Shown: positions 1 to 9,373, counted from the first letter of the stretch. The stretch is 64,000 nt of DNA from Fodinibacter sp963811825 (GCA_963811825.1 CAWESS010000018.1:96912-160911); one strand, 5' to 3'. The notes: a model not told the origin generated them from the sequence alone. Numbers and translations are program-made.

Positions 1-1
1 C

Positions 2-190
2 ACCGTCGCGTTGCTCGGGGGCGACGTCACCCTCGACCCACTCGTGCCGCATGAAGGGGCGCTCGTCCCGGGGCGGGTCGGCGTTGATGCCGTCCTGGTG
101 GACCGCTGGGCGGCAACTCCCGACCGCGTTGCCTGGTGGGTCGAGCGGGTTGTCGACTGCCATGCGGTGCTGTCCGGAACACGGCACTGA
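2..190 (+). CDS. menC: C-terminal end of o-succinylbenzoate synthase (partial)
   Basis: An open frame enters from the left edge and ends at a TGA at 188-190, giving about 62 residues. The pattern (a run like VALLGGDVTLDPLVPHEG, then a hydrophilic stretch and WWVERVVDCHAVL near the end) resembles the C-terminus of actinobacterial MenC, the enolase-superfamily enzyme that dehydrates SHCHC to o-succinylbenzoate in menaquinone synthesis. The nearby menD, menF and menG genes fit this. The catalytic barrel lies outside the window, so the call rests on the tail and context only; another enolase-superfamily or unrelated protein is possible. Confidence 0.5.
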   Translation, partial: TVALLGGDVTLDPLVPHEGALVPGRVGVDAVLVDRWAATPDRVAWWVERVVDCHAVLSGTRH

Positions 191-212
191 CCGACACGCG
201 AAGGAGCCGAAC

Positions 213-962
213 GTGATCGACGTGCGCTGGATGTGGGCCTTCCTCGACACCCCGACGGCTGACGCCGGGCGGTCGTGGAGCTACTGGTCCGAGGTCACGG
301 GGTGGTCCCTGTCCGAGACCCGCGGTGAGACCGGCCAGTTCGCCACGCTCCTGCCCGCCGAGGGTGACCCCTGGGTCAAGCTGCAGGCGGTCGCGGAGGG
401 GTCGGGCGGCATCCACCTCGATCTCGACGTCGAGGACGTGCGCGCTGCGGCAGAGGAGGCCAAGCGACTGGGGGCGGTCGAGATCGGCACCACCGGAGCA
501 CCCGAGACGGTCGTCATCCTGCGCTCACCGACCGGGCTGGTGTTCTGCCTCACGACCTGGCAGGGCGATGCAGCGCAGGTGCGTGAGGGTGCGCCCGACC
601 TCCTCGACCAGGTCTGCATCGACCTGCCGGAGCAGGCACACGACCGCGAGACGGAGTTCTGGGAGCAGCTGACCGGATGGCCGTGGCGACCGTCGGACGT
701 CCCGGAGTTCTCCTCCCTCGTGCGCCCGGACGGCATCCCGCTGCGCCTGCTCTTCCAGCGCCTGGGCGAGCACGACGGTCCGGCCCGGGCGCACGTCGAC
801 CTGGCGTGCGTCGATCGCTCGGCCACGCAGGCCAGGCACGTCGCCGCCGGTGCCGAGGTCGTCGCTGAACGGGACTTCTGGACCGTGCTTCGTGAACCGG
901 TCGGGCGCGTCTACTGCCTCACCGACCGCACGCCGGATCAGGCCTGGGTGCAGCGCGACTGA
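213..962 (+). CDS. VOC (glyoxalase/bleomycin-resistance fold) family protein, two domains
   Basis: A 249-residue protein. The GTG start at 213 is chosen because an AAGGAG ribosome site lies at 201-206 and homology-like sequence begins directly there. Two tandem VOC-like repeats are visible: residues 1-115 (ending in a SPTGLVFCLTTW strand) and about 125-245 (ending in EPVGRVYCLTDRTP). This is the arrangement of actinobacterial two-domain VOC proteins, which bind metals or small ligands; substrates cannot be predicted. It sits between the menC end and the convergent mycothione reductase gene, with only 16 bases between their stops. Function is general only. Confidence 0.75.
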   Translation: MIDVRWMWAFLDTPTADAGRSWSYWSEVTGWSLSETRGETGQFATLLPAEGDPWVKLQAVAEGSGGIHLDLDVEDVRAAAEEAKRLGAVEIGTTGAPETVVILRSPTGLVFCLTTWQGDAAQVREGAPDLLDQVCIDLPEQAHDRETEFWEQLTGWPWRPSDVPEFSSLVRPDGIPLRLLFQRLGEHDGPARAHVDLACVDRSATQARHVAAGAEVVAERDFWTVLREPVGRVYCLTDRTPDQAWVQRD

Positions 963-978
963 CGTCGCCGGTGCGCCC

Positions 979-2380
979 TCAGGTCGGCGACAACGGCAAC
1001 CCGAGCAGGGCGTTCTCGACGACCTCGGCGAGTGCCGGGTGGATCCAGTACTGGCCTCGTGCCACGTCGTGCGCGTGCTGGCCGAACGTGGCCGCCTGGA
1101 TGAGCGGCTGGATGAGCGTCGACGAGTGCGGCCCGAGGGCGTGTGCGGCGAGGATCCGGCCCGCGGGGTCCGCGTGGATGGTGAGCAGCCCGGTCGTGTC
1201 CTCCAGCGCCCAGCCGTATGCCGTGTCGCCGAACGCCTGCGTCTTGCTCACGTACGGGGTTCCCGCCGCGTCGAGCTCGGCCGAGGTCGGCCCGAACGCC
1301 GCGACCTGCGGGTGGCCGAAGACGGCGTGCGGGACGGGTCGGTCGTCGGTGCGCCGCGGCTCGCCCGGGAGGCGACCGAGGTCGACGGCCAGGTTGTGGG
1401 CGACGATGCGGGCCTCGTGGTTCGCGACGTGCTTGAGCTGGTGCGGTGAGCAGACGTCCCCGAGCGCCCACACGGCATCCGCGGTGGTGCGCTGCTCGGC
1501 ATCGACGACGAGGCGGCCGTCGTCATGGACGGCGAGTCCGCCGGCGGCCGCGTCGAGGTGGTCGGTGTTGGGGCGGCGGCCGACGGCGAGGAGGACGACC
1601 TCGGCCTCCAGGTGGCTGGGGCCACCCCGGCCGTCGAGCTCGATGCGCCAGAGGTCGCCGAGTCCGCTGGGCCGACGTCGGGGTGGTCGACAGTCGCACG
1701 TCGTAGTGGTTCGCGGCCACCTGCGTGTAGCGCTGCGCGATGGTTGCCTCGTGGTGGCGCAACAGGCCGGGCCCGCGCTGCACCTGCGTGACGTGCACCC
1801 CGAGCGAGGCGAAGACGTGCGCGAGCTCGCAGGCGACGAACCCGCCCCCGATGACGACCATCCGGGGCGGGAGGGCGTCCAGGCGCATGACCGTGTCGGA
1901 GGTGTGCAGTCCGTTGGCGGGGTCGGGCTCGCGCAGTCCGTCGACGGGCAGCCCGATCGCGTGGGCGCCGGCGGCGACGACGACCCGGTCGGCGCTCAGG
2001 TCCTCGCCGGTCGACAGCGCCAGCCGACGCGGGCCGACGAACCGGGCGTGGGCGGCATACAGGGTCGTGTGGTCCTGCTGGTCGCGGTAGGCGCGCCCAC
2101 CCTCGGAGATCGCGTCGAGGCGTCCGAAGATGCGGTCACGGATGCCGGGCCAGTCCACCGTGGGTGCCCCGAAGGTGACTCCGAGGCGGGCGGCGTCGTG
2201 GGCCTCGACCACTCGATCAGCGGGCAGGACGAGCATCTTCGTCGGGATGCAGCCGACGTTCAGGCACGTGCCGCCGAACGTGCCGCCCTCGACGATCGCC
2301 ACGTCGAGCCCCTCGAGTTCGGGCGTCAGCAGCGAGTTGCCCGAGCCGCTGCCGATGATGACGAGGTCGTGGTGCGGCAT
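979..2380 (-). CDS. mtr: Mycothione reductase (frameshifted near 1672)
   Basis: FAD-dependent pyridine-nucleotide disulfide oxidoreductase that reduces oxidised mycothiol, the actinobacterial low-molecular-weight thiol, with NADPH in the cytoplasm. The start MPHHDLVIIGSGSG carries the FAD-binding glycines, and GGTCLNVGCIPTKM is the redox-active CxxxxC site. A second Rossmann motif, MVVIGGGFVACELAHVF, binds NAD(P)H. The C-terminal interface domain follows, with VWALGDVC (FAD site) and a late HPALAEVVENAL holding the catalytic His. The frame breaks near 1672, between LSTTPTS and LGDLWRIELDG. Total length is one base over a multiple of three, so one extra base restores 466 aa, the usual family length. 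Probably a sequence error. Confidence 0.85.
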
Positions 2381-2428
2381 GGCGTCAGCGTAGGTGGCGT
2401 TCCTCCACAGGGCGGGAACCGGCAAGGG

Positions 2429-2437
2429 TTGTCCACA
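2429..2437 (+). promoter_or_regulatory. Isolated DnaA-box-like nonamer
   Basis: TTGTCCACA matches the actinobacterial DnaA box consensus exactly. A weaker CTCCACAGG lies at 2403-2411. The site is in the 169-bp gap between the mtr start and the WXG100-like gene. One box is not an origin; it could titrate DnaA or be chance. Confidence 0.35.
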
Positions 2438-2549
2438 GGTGCCGTCCGGCGATTCGGCCCGGCGGGGACCGCGGGGGAGTGTGTGTCGCACGGCACCAGT
2501 GGCCGCTGCCGTGGGTGGTGGCCGGTGCTCGATCGAGGGGGTGGGCGTG

Positions 2550-2831
2550 GTGGCGAAGGACCCGGTGGACGAGATGTTGCGGCTGTCGGCCGAGGCGAGG
2601 GCGGCCGCCGGGCGGGCGCACGCGCAGCGGGTCGCGCTGTCCCGTTTCTCGCTGGTCTGGTGGCAGGGCGCAGCAGCGCAGGCGTACCAGTCAGCAGTGC
2701 AGGAGCGGGTCAACGCGTTGGCCGCGGTGCAGGCCGAGCTCGAGTTCCTGTCGGTCGCCTGCCACGAGCTCGCCGCGCGGTATGCCGTGGAGGCGGTGGT
2801 CGAGAGCCTCGCCCCGGACGTCTTCCGGTGA
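2550..2831 (+). CDS. WXG100-like small helical protein
   Basis: A 93-residue protein predicted to be almost wholly alpha-helical. The centre carries WWQGAAAQAYQ, matching the W-x-G turn of ESAT-6/WXG100 proteins, between two heptad-like amphipathic helices (residues 5-35 and 50-85). Such proteins are type VII secretion substrates or partners that form helical hairpin dimers. GTG 2550 is preferred because a purine-rich GAGGGGG lies at 2535-2541; GTG 2547 is also possible. Its stop overlaps the start of the next gene (GTGA at 2828-2831), so the two are probably translationally coupled, as WXG100 pairs usually are. No ESX core genes (EccC, EccD) are in the window, so secretion is inference. Confidence 0.6.
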   Translation: MAKDPVDEMLRLSAEARAAAGRAHAQRVALSRFSLVWWQGAAAQAYQSAVQERVNALAAVQAELEFLSVACHELAARYAVEAVVESLAPDVFR

Positions 2832-4016
2832 GGGTGGCGGTCCGCTCGGAGGTGCTGACCGCTGCCGCGACCCGGGTGGCGGCGATCGCCGAGGAACTGC
2901 GCGAGGATGCCGGTCGCCTCGCCGCCGCGGTGGCCGGGGCGGGCCCACCGCGGGTTCGATCGCCGGGCGAGGCCGGGCTGCTCGCCCGGTGGCTGCTCAT
3001 CGAGGGCCGGGCCCTGGACGTGGTCGGTCCGCGGGGGATGTGGGGGGAGTCCGTCGAGCTCGATGCCCTCGCGGCCGGGCTGCGAGCGGCGGCCCGGGCC
3101 TACACCGAGGTCGAGCGTGGTGTTGCCGGGGTGCTGGCGGGGGTGGCCGCGGCCGCTGACCTGGGGGCTCGGGGTGGGTGGTTCGCCGATGCTGCACCCG
3201 GTGCCGGTGCCGGTGCCGGTGCCGGGGGGCGCCAGCCGTTGGTGCAACAGGTGGAGTCGACCCTGACCGGCCCGCTGGTCGCCCGAGGTGGTGTACCCGG
3301 TCGGGTGGGAGGGGTCGCAGACCTGGTGGCTGCCGGTGAAGGGCTCGACGGCGGCCGGGTCCGGGTCCTCGAGACGACTCGCGGTGACGGCGGGTCCGCG
3401 TGGGTGGTCATCGTTCCGGGCACGCAGGAGTGGTCGCCGCGCGCCGGGCTCAACCCGTTCGACCTCACCACCGACGTCCGGGCGCTCACCGGCGACGCGA
3501 CGCTGGCCGCCGCCGGTGTGGCCGCCGCGCTGGCCGACGCCCGGGTTCGGTCGGGGCGGGCCACCCCCGGCGACCCGGTGCTGCTCGTCGGGCACTCGCA
3601 GGGCGGCATCCTCGCGGCGGCGCTGGCCAGTGACCCGGCCTTTCGTCGCAGCAACCGGGTGACGCACGTCGTGACGTCCGGGGTCGCCCGTCGGGCTGTT
3701 CCCCGTTCCGTCGTCGACACACGTGTTGTCGATCGAGCACGCCGACGACCCCGTGCCCGGGCTCGACCTCTCGCCGAACCCGGCCGGCGACTCGTGGACC
3801 ACGATCGTGGCGCCCACCCGTTCACTACCGCTCGACGTCGACCGTCACCGGCTGGCGGCCTACGTGCAGACCGTGCGGGTCGTCGAGGGCGCCCCCCGCG
3901 GCACGGTGGCGGGTCTGGATGCCTGGCAGGCCTCCGCGGGCACGTTCCTCGGTGCGCCTGTTCGCTCGGTGTCCGAGGCCGTCGTGGCACGCGGAGTGGC
4001 AGACTCACCGCCGTGA
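2828..4016 (+). CDS. Alpha/beta hydrolase with N-terminal ESX-like helical domain (frameshifted near 3680)
   Basis: About 395 residues after removing one extra G in the G run at 3680-3683. Residues 1-115 are helical and Ala/Arg-rich, resembling the helical part of type VII effectors. A Gly-Ala linker follows, encoded by four perfect GGTGCC units from 3200. The rest is an alpha/beta hydrolase: WVVIVPGTQEW is the oxyanion-side strand and VLLVGHSQGGILAAAL holds the G-x-S-x-G nucleophile. After the break the correct frame reads SPVGLFPVPSSTHVLSIEH, the usual acid-bearing region. Probably an esterase or lipase; substrate unknown. It overlaps the WXG100-like gene upstream and menD downstream, both by GTGA. 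Confidence 0.65.
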
Positions 4017-5757
4017 ACCCGTCCCAGGCGTTGGCGACCGTTCTCGTCGACGAGCTCGTGCGAGGCGGCGTGCGCGAGGCCGTGCTCAGCCCCGGCTCCC
4101 GCTCGGCCCCACTGGCGTATGCGCTGCTCGCGGCGGAGCGGGTGGGGCGCCTTCGCCTCCACGTCCGGGTCGACGAGCGCAGCGCCGGTTTCCTGGCGCT
4201 CGGCCTGGCCCTCGGATCACGGATGCCGGTCGCGGTCGTCACGACCTCCGGCACCGCCGTCGCCAACCTCCACCCCGCGGTCCTCGAGGCCCACCACGCC
4301 GGGGTGCCGCTCCTCGTGCTCACGGCCGACCGTCCGCACGAGCTGCGTGGCACGGGCGCGAACCAGACGACGACCCAGCCCGGCATCTTCGGCGGGTCCA
4401 CCCGCTGGTCCGCCGACCTCCCGGCCCCCGTCGAGCGCCCCGGCCTCGGCCCGTTCTGGCGCAGCACGGTCGCGCGCACGCTCGCGGCGGCAACGGGGGC
4501 GACCGGGGGAGAACCCGGCCCGGTCCACCTCAACGTCTCCCTCCGCGAGCCGCTGACCCCCGGACGGTCCCGCAGACCTCGGCGACGGGTCGGTCTCCAC
4601 CGGGTGGCCCGACAGCCTCGACGGCCGAGCCGACGCGGCGACCTGGGTGCGCCTGGACGACACACCGGCTGGCCCGCATGATCCCGTGCCCCTGGCCGAG
4701 GTGGCTCGGACCCTGGTCGTCGTCGGGGTCACCCGCGACCCCGCGCTCGGCGAGCGTGCGGCCGCCTGGGCCGGCGAGCGCGGCCACCCACTCGTTGCCG
4801 AGCCGTTCGGCGGGGGCGTGGTGCGGGCCGAAGCCGTGCCCCACGGTCCCCTCATCCTCACGGCCACCCGTTGGCTCGACGACCACGTGCCGGACCGCGT
4901 CGTCGTGGTCGGGCGCCCGACCCTGTCGCGCGCGGTCGGTGCCCTCCTGCGCCGGCCGGGGCTCGTCGTCGACGTGGTGTCGGAGGGGGCTCAGTGGTCC
5001 GATCCGTCGCACGTGGTCTCCGCCGTGCACCCACCGCGGGCGCTGCGCCTCGGTGGCCCCACCACCCCCGATGACGACCACGGCTGGGGCGACAGCTGGC
5101 GCCGTGCCGGGCGTCGCCTTGCGGATGCCGTTGCCGCGCAGCCGTTCCCGTGGCCCAGCGGCCTCGGCGGTGGCGAGCGCTCTGGTCGATGGGCTGCCCG
5201 GCGATGCAGTCCTCGTCCTCGGCTCGAGCAACCCGGTGCGTGACGTCGACCTCGCCGTGGCGGGACCGATCGCCGACGAGGTGCTGGCCAACCGTGGACT
5301 GGCCGGAATCGACGGCGTGGTGTCCACGGCGGTCGGCATCGCCCTGACGCGAACGCCCGCCCCCGCCTACGCACTGCTGGGCGACCTGACCTTCCTCCAC
5401 GACGCCAACGGCCTGCTCATCGGGCCCGATGAGCCGACGCCCGACCTCACCGTCGTGGTCGTCAACGACGACGGCGGCGGCATCTTCACGACGCTGGAGC
5501 CCGGGGCGCCCGAGCGAGCCACCGACTTCGAGCGAGTCTTCGGCACGCCCACCGGAACGGATCTGGGGGCGCTGTGCCGGGCGCACGGCATCCGGCACGA
5601 CCTGGTGGAGGCGAGCGCCGACCTGACGGCCGCGGTCGCCGAGTCGCCGCGCGGCATCCGCGTCGTCGAGGTCCGCGTCGACCGGGGCAGCCACCGACAG
5701 GCGCACGCCGACCTGCGAGCCCTCGCCGCCGCCACCCTCACTCGGGGTCCGGTCTAG
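4013..5757 (+). CDS. menD: SEPHCHC synthase (two frameshifts, near 4562 and 5166)
   Basis: ThDP-dependent enzyme joining isochorismate and 2-oxoglutarate, the first committed step of menaquinone synthesis. The N-terminus has SPGSRSAPLAYAL and RVDERSAGFLALGLA (ThDP glutamate region). The C-terminus has NDDGGGIFTTLEPG, part of the ThDP/metal-binding segment. The frame breaks twice: after SLREPLTP near 4562, and after QPFPWPSGL near 5166. The span is two bases over a multiple of three, so two one-base insertions exactly account for it, restoring about 580 aa, the normal length. Sequence in each part is well conserved, so error is likelier than decay. GTG start overlaps the hydrolase stop. Confidence 0.85.
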
Positions 5758-5797
5758 GGATGCCGGGGGCGATTTCGGGCGCGCGCCCTCACCTTGC

Positions 5798-5803
5798 GAG
5801 AAT
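5798..5803 (+). promoter_or_regulatory. Likely -10 box of menJ (leaderless)
   Basis: GAGAAT lies 6 bases before the GTG start at 5810, the spacing of a -10 element whose transcript begins at or next to the start codon. No Shine-Dalgarno sequence is present in the gap. Leaderless mRNAs are common in actinobacteria. Confidence 0.4.
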
Positions 5804-5809
5804 GGTGGG

Positions 5810-7042
5810 GTGTCACAGACCCCGCAGCGCACCGATGTCCTCGTCGTCGGCGCCGGGCCTGCGGGTGCCTCGGCTGCAGCCTGGGCCGCGCGCGCCGGGC
5901 GCGACGTCGTGCTCGCCGATGCCGCGGTCTTCCCCCGCGACAAGACGTGCGGCGACGGGCTGACCCCGCGCGCGGTCGCTGAGCTCGACCACCTCGGGCT
6001 GGGGCAGTGGGTGCGCGAGCACACGGTCAACCAAGGCCTGCGGGCCCACGGTTTCGGGCAGACCCTGCACCTTCCCTGGCCCGGTGGCTCCCTGCCCGAC
6101 CACGGTTCCGCGGTGCCGCGCACCGAGCTCGACGACCGCATCCGCACCGAGGCGATCGACTCCGGCGCCACGGGGGTCGAGGGTGCCAAGGCCGTCGACG
6201 TGCGCCTCGAGGGCGGTCGCGTCAAGGCCGTGACGTTCGTGCGCGGCGAGGAGACCTTCGACATCGAGTGCGAGCGGCTCGTCGTGGCCGACGGGGTGCG
6301 CTCGGGCCTGGGCAAGGTGCTCGGCCGGGAGTGGCACCAGGACACCGTCTACGCCGTGGCGGGGCGCTGCTACGTCGACTCCACGAGGTCGGACGACCCG
6401 TGGATCAGCAGCCACCTCGAGCTGCGCGCGGCCACGGGGGAGACGCTGCCCGGCTACGGGTGGATCTTCCCGCTCGGCGGCGGCCAGGTGAACGTCGGCG
6501 TCGGCACGCTCGCGACGACCAAGCGCCCGGCCGACGTCGCGATCAAGCCGCTGATGAAGCACTACACCGAGCTGCGCCGGGCCGAGTTCGAGCTCACCGG
6601 TGAGCAGCGGCTGGCGACGAGTGCGCTGCTGCCGATGGGTGGGGCCGTGAGCAACGTCGCCGGCGCCAACTGGGCCCTCATCGGCGACGCCGCTGCCTGC
6701 ATCAACCCGCTCAACGGCGAGGGCATCGACTACGGCCTCGAGACCGGGCGGCTGCTCGTCGACCACCTCGACGACGACCTCGCGGTCGTGTGGCCGAGCC
6801 TGCTCCAGCACCACTACGGCGAGGCCTTCTCCGTCGCCCGCCGGCTCGCGGGGGTGTTCACGACGCCGAAGATCCTCAGCGCGCTCGGCCCGGTCGGCAT
6901 GCGCAGCGACTGGCTCATGACGCTGGCGCTGCGCTGGATGGGCAACCTCATCACCGAGGAGGACCGCGACCGCTCCGCCCGCGTGTGGCGCTGGGCCGGT
7001 CGGCGCTCGGTGGCCGTGGACGCCCGCCCGCCCTTCACCTGA
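5810..7042 (+). CDS. menJ: Geranylgeranyl-reductase-family flavoprotein, probable menaquinone reductase
   Basis: A 410-residue FAD enzyme. LVVGAGPAGASAAAWAARAG at the start is the Rossmann FAD motif, CGDGLTPRAV is the conserved substrate-side segment of geranylgeranyl reductases, and LIGDAAACINPLNGEGIDYG binds the flavin ribityl chain. In mycobacteria the homologue MenJ saturates the beta-isoprene unit of menaquinone-9 and is encoded among menaquinone genes, as here. The role is therefore menaquinone side-chain reduction, with archaeal-lipid-type reductase activity as the less likely alternative. The C-terminus is basic. Convergent with menF, with a stem-loop in the 123-bp gap. Confidence 0.8.
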   Translation: MSQTPQRTDVLVVGAGPAGASAAAWAARAGRDVVLADAAVFPRDKTCGDGLTPRAVAELDHLGLGQWVREHTVNQGLRAHGFGQTLHLPWPGGSLPDHGSAVPRTELDDRIRTEAIDSGATGVEGAKAVDVRLEGGRVKAVTFVRGEETFDIECERLVVADGVRSGLGKVLGREWHQDTVYAVAGRCYVDSTRSDDPWISSHLELRAATGETLPGYGWIFPLGGGQVNVGVGTLATTKRPADVAIKPLMKHYTELRRAEFELTGEQRLATSALLPMGGAVSNVAGANWALIGDAAACINPLNGEGIDYGLETGRLLVDHLDDDLAVVWPSLLQHHYGEAFSVARRLAGVFTTPKILSALGPVGMRSDWLMTLALRWMGNLITEEDRDRSARVWRWAGRRSVAVDARPPFT

Positions 7043-7050
7043 CACCCGTG

Positions 7051-7137
7051 CCGAGTCGAGGTGTATCGCTCGGAAGCCGCGCGCTTGAGCTCGACCCGGC
7101 AGTGCGCTGCCGCGTCGACGCGATACCACTTCGATCG
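7051..7137. terminator. Large imperfect stem-loop between convergent menJ and menF
   Basis: CCGAGTCGAGGTGTATCGCT (7051-7070) is nearly the reverse complement of the bases at 7116-7137, which read CGACGCGATACCACTTCGAT. Inside lies a perfect small hairpin, CGGCAG-TGCG-CTGCCG (7097-7112). Placement between two converging genes suggests a two-way terminator. No U-tract is present on either side. Confidence 0.5.
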
Positions 7138-7165
7138 GCGGTCACTCGACGGCGCCACGGGCCGG

Positions 7166-8494
7166 TCAGGCCGGGCCGGATGCCGTGAGCGCGTCACGCA
7201 TCGGCACGAGCTTGGCCGACGACTCCGCGACCTCGTCGTCGGGGTCGGACCCCGCGACGATCCCGCACCCGGCGAACAGCCGGATCCGCGACGGATCCTC
7301 CGCAGACACGGCACCGCACCGCAGGGCGATCCCGAACTCGCCGTCACCCGACGCATCGATCCAGCCGACCGGCCCGGCGTACCGACCGCGGTCCATGTGC
7401 TCGAGCTCGGCGATCACGGCATCCGCGACCGGTGTGGGTGTGCCGCAGACGGCCGCCGACGGGTGCAGCGACGCGGCAAGCGCCAGCGCTGACGCGTCGT
7501 CGACGAGCACTCCCGCGACGTCGGTGGCCAGGTGCATGACGTTGGACAGGTGCAGCACGAACGGCACCTCGGGCACGTTCATCGACGAGCAGTGCGGCGC
7601 GAGGGCGTCGGCGACCGAGCGCACGGCGTACTCGTGCTCCTCGAGGTCCTTGCTCGACCGGGCCAGGGATGCCGCGAGCGCCAGGTCGTGCTCGTCGTCG
7701 CCGCTGCGACGGATCGTCCCCGCGAGCACCCGAGAGGTCACGAGCCCCTTCTCCCGGCGCACCAGCAGCTCGGGAGTGGCCCCCACCAGCCCGTCGACCG
7801 CGAAGACCCAGGTCGTGTCGTAGCGCTCGGCCAACCGGTGCAGCAGCCAGCGCACGTCGAGCTCGTCGGCCGTGGACACCTCGAGGTCGCGGGCGAGCAC
7901 CACCTTGTCGAGCTCACCGGCCGTGATGCGCTGGACCGCCTCGGCGACCGCGCCGGCCCACGCGGCGGGGGAGAGCGAGCCGTCGGCGAAGGCCACGTCG
8001 CTCGGGCCCCGGGGGGTCGGCTGCACCGCGACCTCGACGCTGCCGGGCACGGCCGCGACGGCGGGCGCCGACTCCGCCCCGACCGTGGTGAGCCACGCCT
8101 GATCACCCCGCACCCCGACGACGACCTCGGGCACGACGAGAGTGGCGCCGGAAGGTGACGACGCGGCATACGAGACCGAGCCGAACGCGAGCGGCCCGGT
8201 GCCCGGCCGCTGCACCTCGTCACGCACGACGGCGTGGGCCACGAGGCTGGACCACCACCGGTCGAGCTCGGCCATGCGGTCGGGGCCGGATGCCGTGTGC
8301 GCGGCGGCGCGCCCCCACCCCACGACGCCCTCGCCGCGCCTGACCCACGAGCACAGGTCGCGTGCGCCCCGGGCGGGCAGGAGCGAGAGCAGCGCCGCGC
8401 CGAGCTCGGGGGGCAGGGGCACGGTGCGCGAGACGAGGGGCGCGGCGGACGCGACGGGGTCGCTCGGCCGGTCACCCGCGGGCAACGAGGTCAT
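7166..8494 (-). CDS. menF: Isochorismate synthase
   Basis: A 442-residue chorismate-binding enzyme converting chorismate to isochorismate for menaquinone (or, in some bacteria, siderophores). The C-terminal two thirds show the family signature: ITAGELDKVVLARDL with the catalytic Lys region, ELLVRREKGLVTSRVLAGT, HLSNVMHLATDVAG, LHPSAAVCGTP and RGRYAGPVGWID, then IRLFAGCGIVAGSDPDDE, whose Glu and Gly residues bind Mg and chorismate. The N-terminal part is the variable domain. The start MTSLPAGDRP is chosen because TATCCT lies a few bases upstream on the minus strand. Menaquinone rather than siderophore use is inferred from neighbours menD, menJ and menG. Confidence 0.85.
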   Translation of the reverse strand: MTSLPAGDRPSDPVASAAPLVSRTVPLPPELGAALLSLLPARGARDLCSWVRRGEGVVGWGRAAAHTASGPDRMAELDRWWSSLVAHAVVRDEVQRPGTGPLAFGSVSYAASSPSGATLVVPEVVVGVRGDQAWLTTVGAESAPAVAAVPGSVEVAVQPTPRGPSDVAFADGSLSPAAWAGAVAEAVQRITAGELDKVVLARDLEVSTADELDVRWLLHRLAERYDTTWVFAVDGLVGATPELLVRREKGLVTSRVLAGTIRRSGDDEHDLALAASLARSSKDLEEHEYAVRSVADALAPHCSSMNVPEVPFVLHLSNVMHLATDVAGVLVDDASALALAASLHPSAAVCGTPTPVADAVIAELEHMDRGRYAGPVGWIDASGDGEFGIALRCGAVSAEDPSRIRLFAGCGIVAGSDPDDEVAESSAKLVPMRDALTASGPA

Positions 8495-8624
8495 CGCGCA
8501 GCAGGATACGGCCCCCGTCCGCCCGACCCCGAACTCGGTGCCCGTCCCCGCGGTGACCTATTGGTCGCTGGGGGGACGGCGGTGCGGTGCCGGGCATCCC
8601 GTGGACGGTGGGAGGATGGCGCCC

Positions 8625-9338
8625 ATGAGCCGCGCCTCCCTCGACAAGGACCCCCGCGACGTCGCCGCGATGTTCGACGACGTCGCCAGCAAGTACGACG
8701 TGACCAACGACGTGCTCTCGCTGGGCCAGGACCGCCTGTGGCGCCGCGCCGTCGTCCAGGCCTGCGAGGCCGTGCCCGGGCAGGTCGTCCTCGACATCGC
8801 CGCGGGCACGGGCACGAGCAGCGAGCCCTTCGCCGACTCCGGCGTCGACGTCGTGCCCGCCGACTTCTCACTCGGGATGCTGCGCGTCGGCCACCAGCGT
8901 CGTTCCGACCTCGGGTTCACCGCTGCCGACGCGATGCACCTGCCGTTCGCCGACGAGTCCTTCGACATCGTGACGATGAGCTTCGGCCTGCGCAACGTCG
9001 CCGACCCGGATGCCGCGCTGCGCGAGTTCCTGCGCGTCACCAAGCCCGGTGGCCGGCTCGTCGTCTGCGAGTTCAGCCAGCCGACCAACGCCGCCTTCCG
9101 CACCGTCTACGGCAAGTACCTCATGCGCTCGCTCCCGGCCGTCGCGCGCAAGGTCAGCAGCAACCCCGAGTCCTACGTCTACCTCGCCGAGTCCATCCAG
9201 GCCTGGCCGGCGCAGCGCGAGCTCGCGCAGCGCGTCGCCGAGGCCGGCTGGGGTGAGGTCCAGTGGCGCGACCTCTCCGCCGGCATCGTCGCCCTCCACC
9301 GGGCCACCAAGCCACACAGCCCCACGGTCGAAGGTTAG
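8625..9338 (+). CDS. menG: Demethylmenaquinone methyltransferase
   Basis: A 237-residue SAM-dependent methyltransferase of the UbiE/MenG family, catalysing the last ring methylation of menaquinone. Conserved segments: KYDVTNDVLSLGQDRLWRR near the N-terminus, VLDIAAGTGTSSEPFA (SAM motif I), FDIVTMSFGLRNVADPD and LREFLRVTKPGGRLVVCEFS. ATG 8625 is chosen over ATG 8616 because GGAGG at 8611-8615 is correctly spaced only for the former. It diverges from menF and is followed after 249 bases by the nuoA-N operon, whose product reduces menaquinone. Confidence 0.92.
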   Translation: MSRASLDKDPRDVAAMFDDVASKYDVTNDVLSLGQDRLWRRAVVQACEAVPGQVVLDIAAGTGTSSEPFADSGVDVVPADFSLGMLRVGHQRRSDLGFTAADAMHLPFADESFDIVTMSFGLRNVADPDAALREFLRVTKPGGRLVVCEFSQPTNAAFRTVYGKYLMRSLPAVARKVSSNPESYVYLAESIQAWPAQRELAQRVAEAGWGEVQWRDLSAGIVALHRATKPHSPTVEG

Positions 9339-9349
9339 GTCTGCCTTAC
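9335..9349 (+). promoter_or_regulatory. Possible IdeR/DtxR-type iron box
   Basis: TTAGGTCTGCCTTAC overlaps the menG stop codon and resembles the iron-box consensus TTAGGTTAGSCTAACCTAA in its left half and in the GCCT..AC part. It lies about 240 bp before nuoA, whose complex needs many Fe-S clusters. The right half is poor, so binding is uncertain. Confidence 0.35.
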
Positions 9350-9373
9350 TGCAGGCGCCGCCGCGCGCCGTCC

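Noticed and set aside
2402..2540. Replication origin around the DnaA-like box
   Set aside because: Only one good nonamer, no AT-rich unwinding region, no dnaA, dnaN or parAB nearby.
3200..3223. GGTGCC tandem repeat as a phase-variation tract
   Set aside because: Six-base units cannot change the frame; it simply encodes a Gly-Ala linker.
1523..3817. Long minus-strand open frame running through mtr and the hydrolase gene
   Set aside because: Only its mtr part is coding; the rest is antisense of a clear alpha/beta hydrolase, an artefact of high GC where stops are rare.
4013..5757. menD as a true pseudogene
   Set aside because: All catalytic segments are kept and exactly two one-base insertions explain the span; with menC, menF and menG intact around it, sequence error is more likely, though only reads can settle it.
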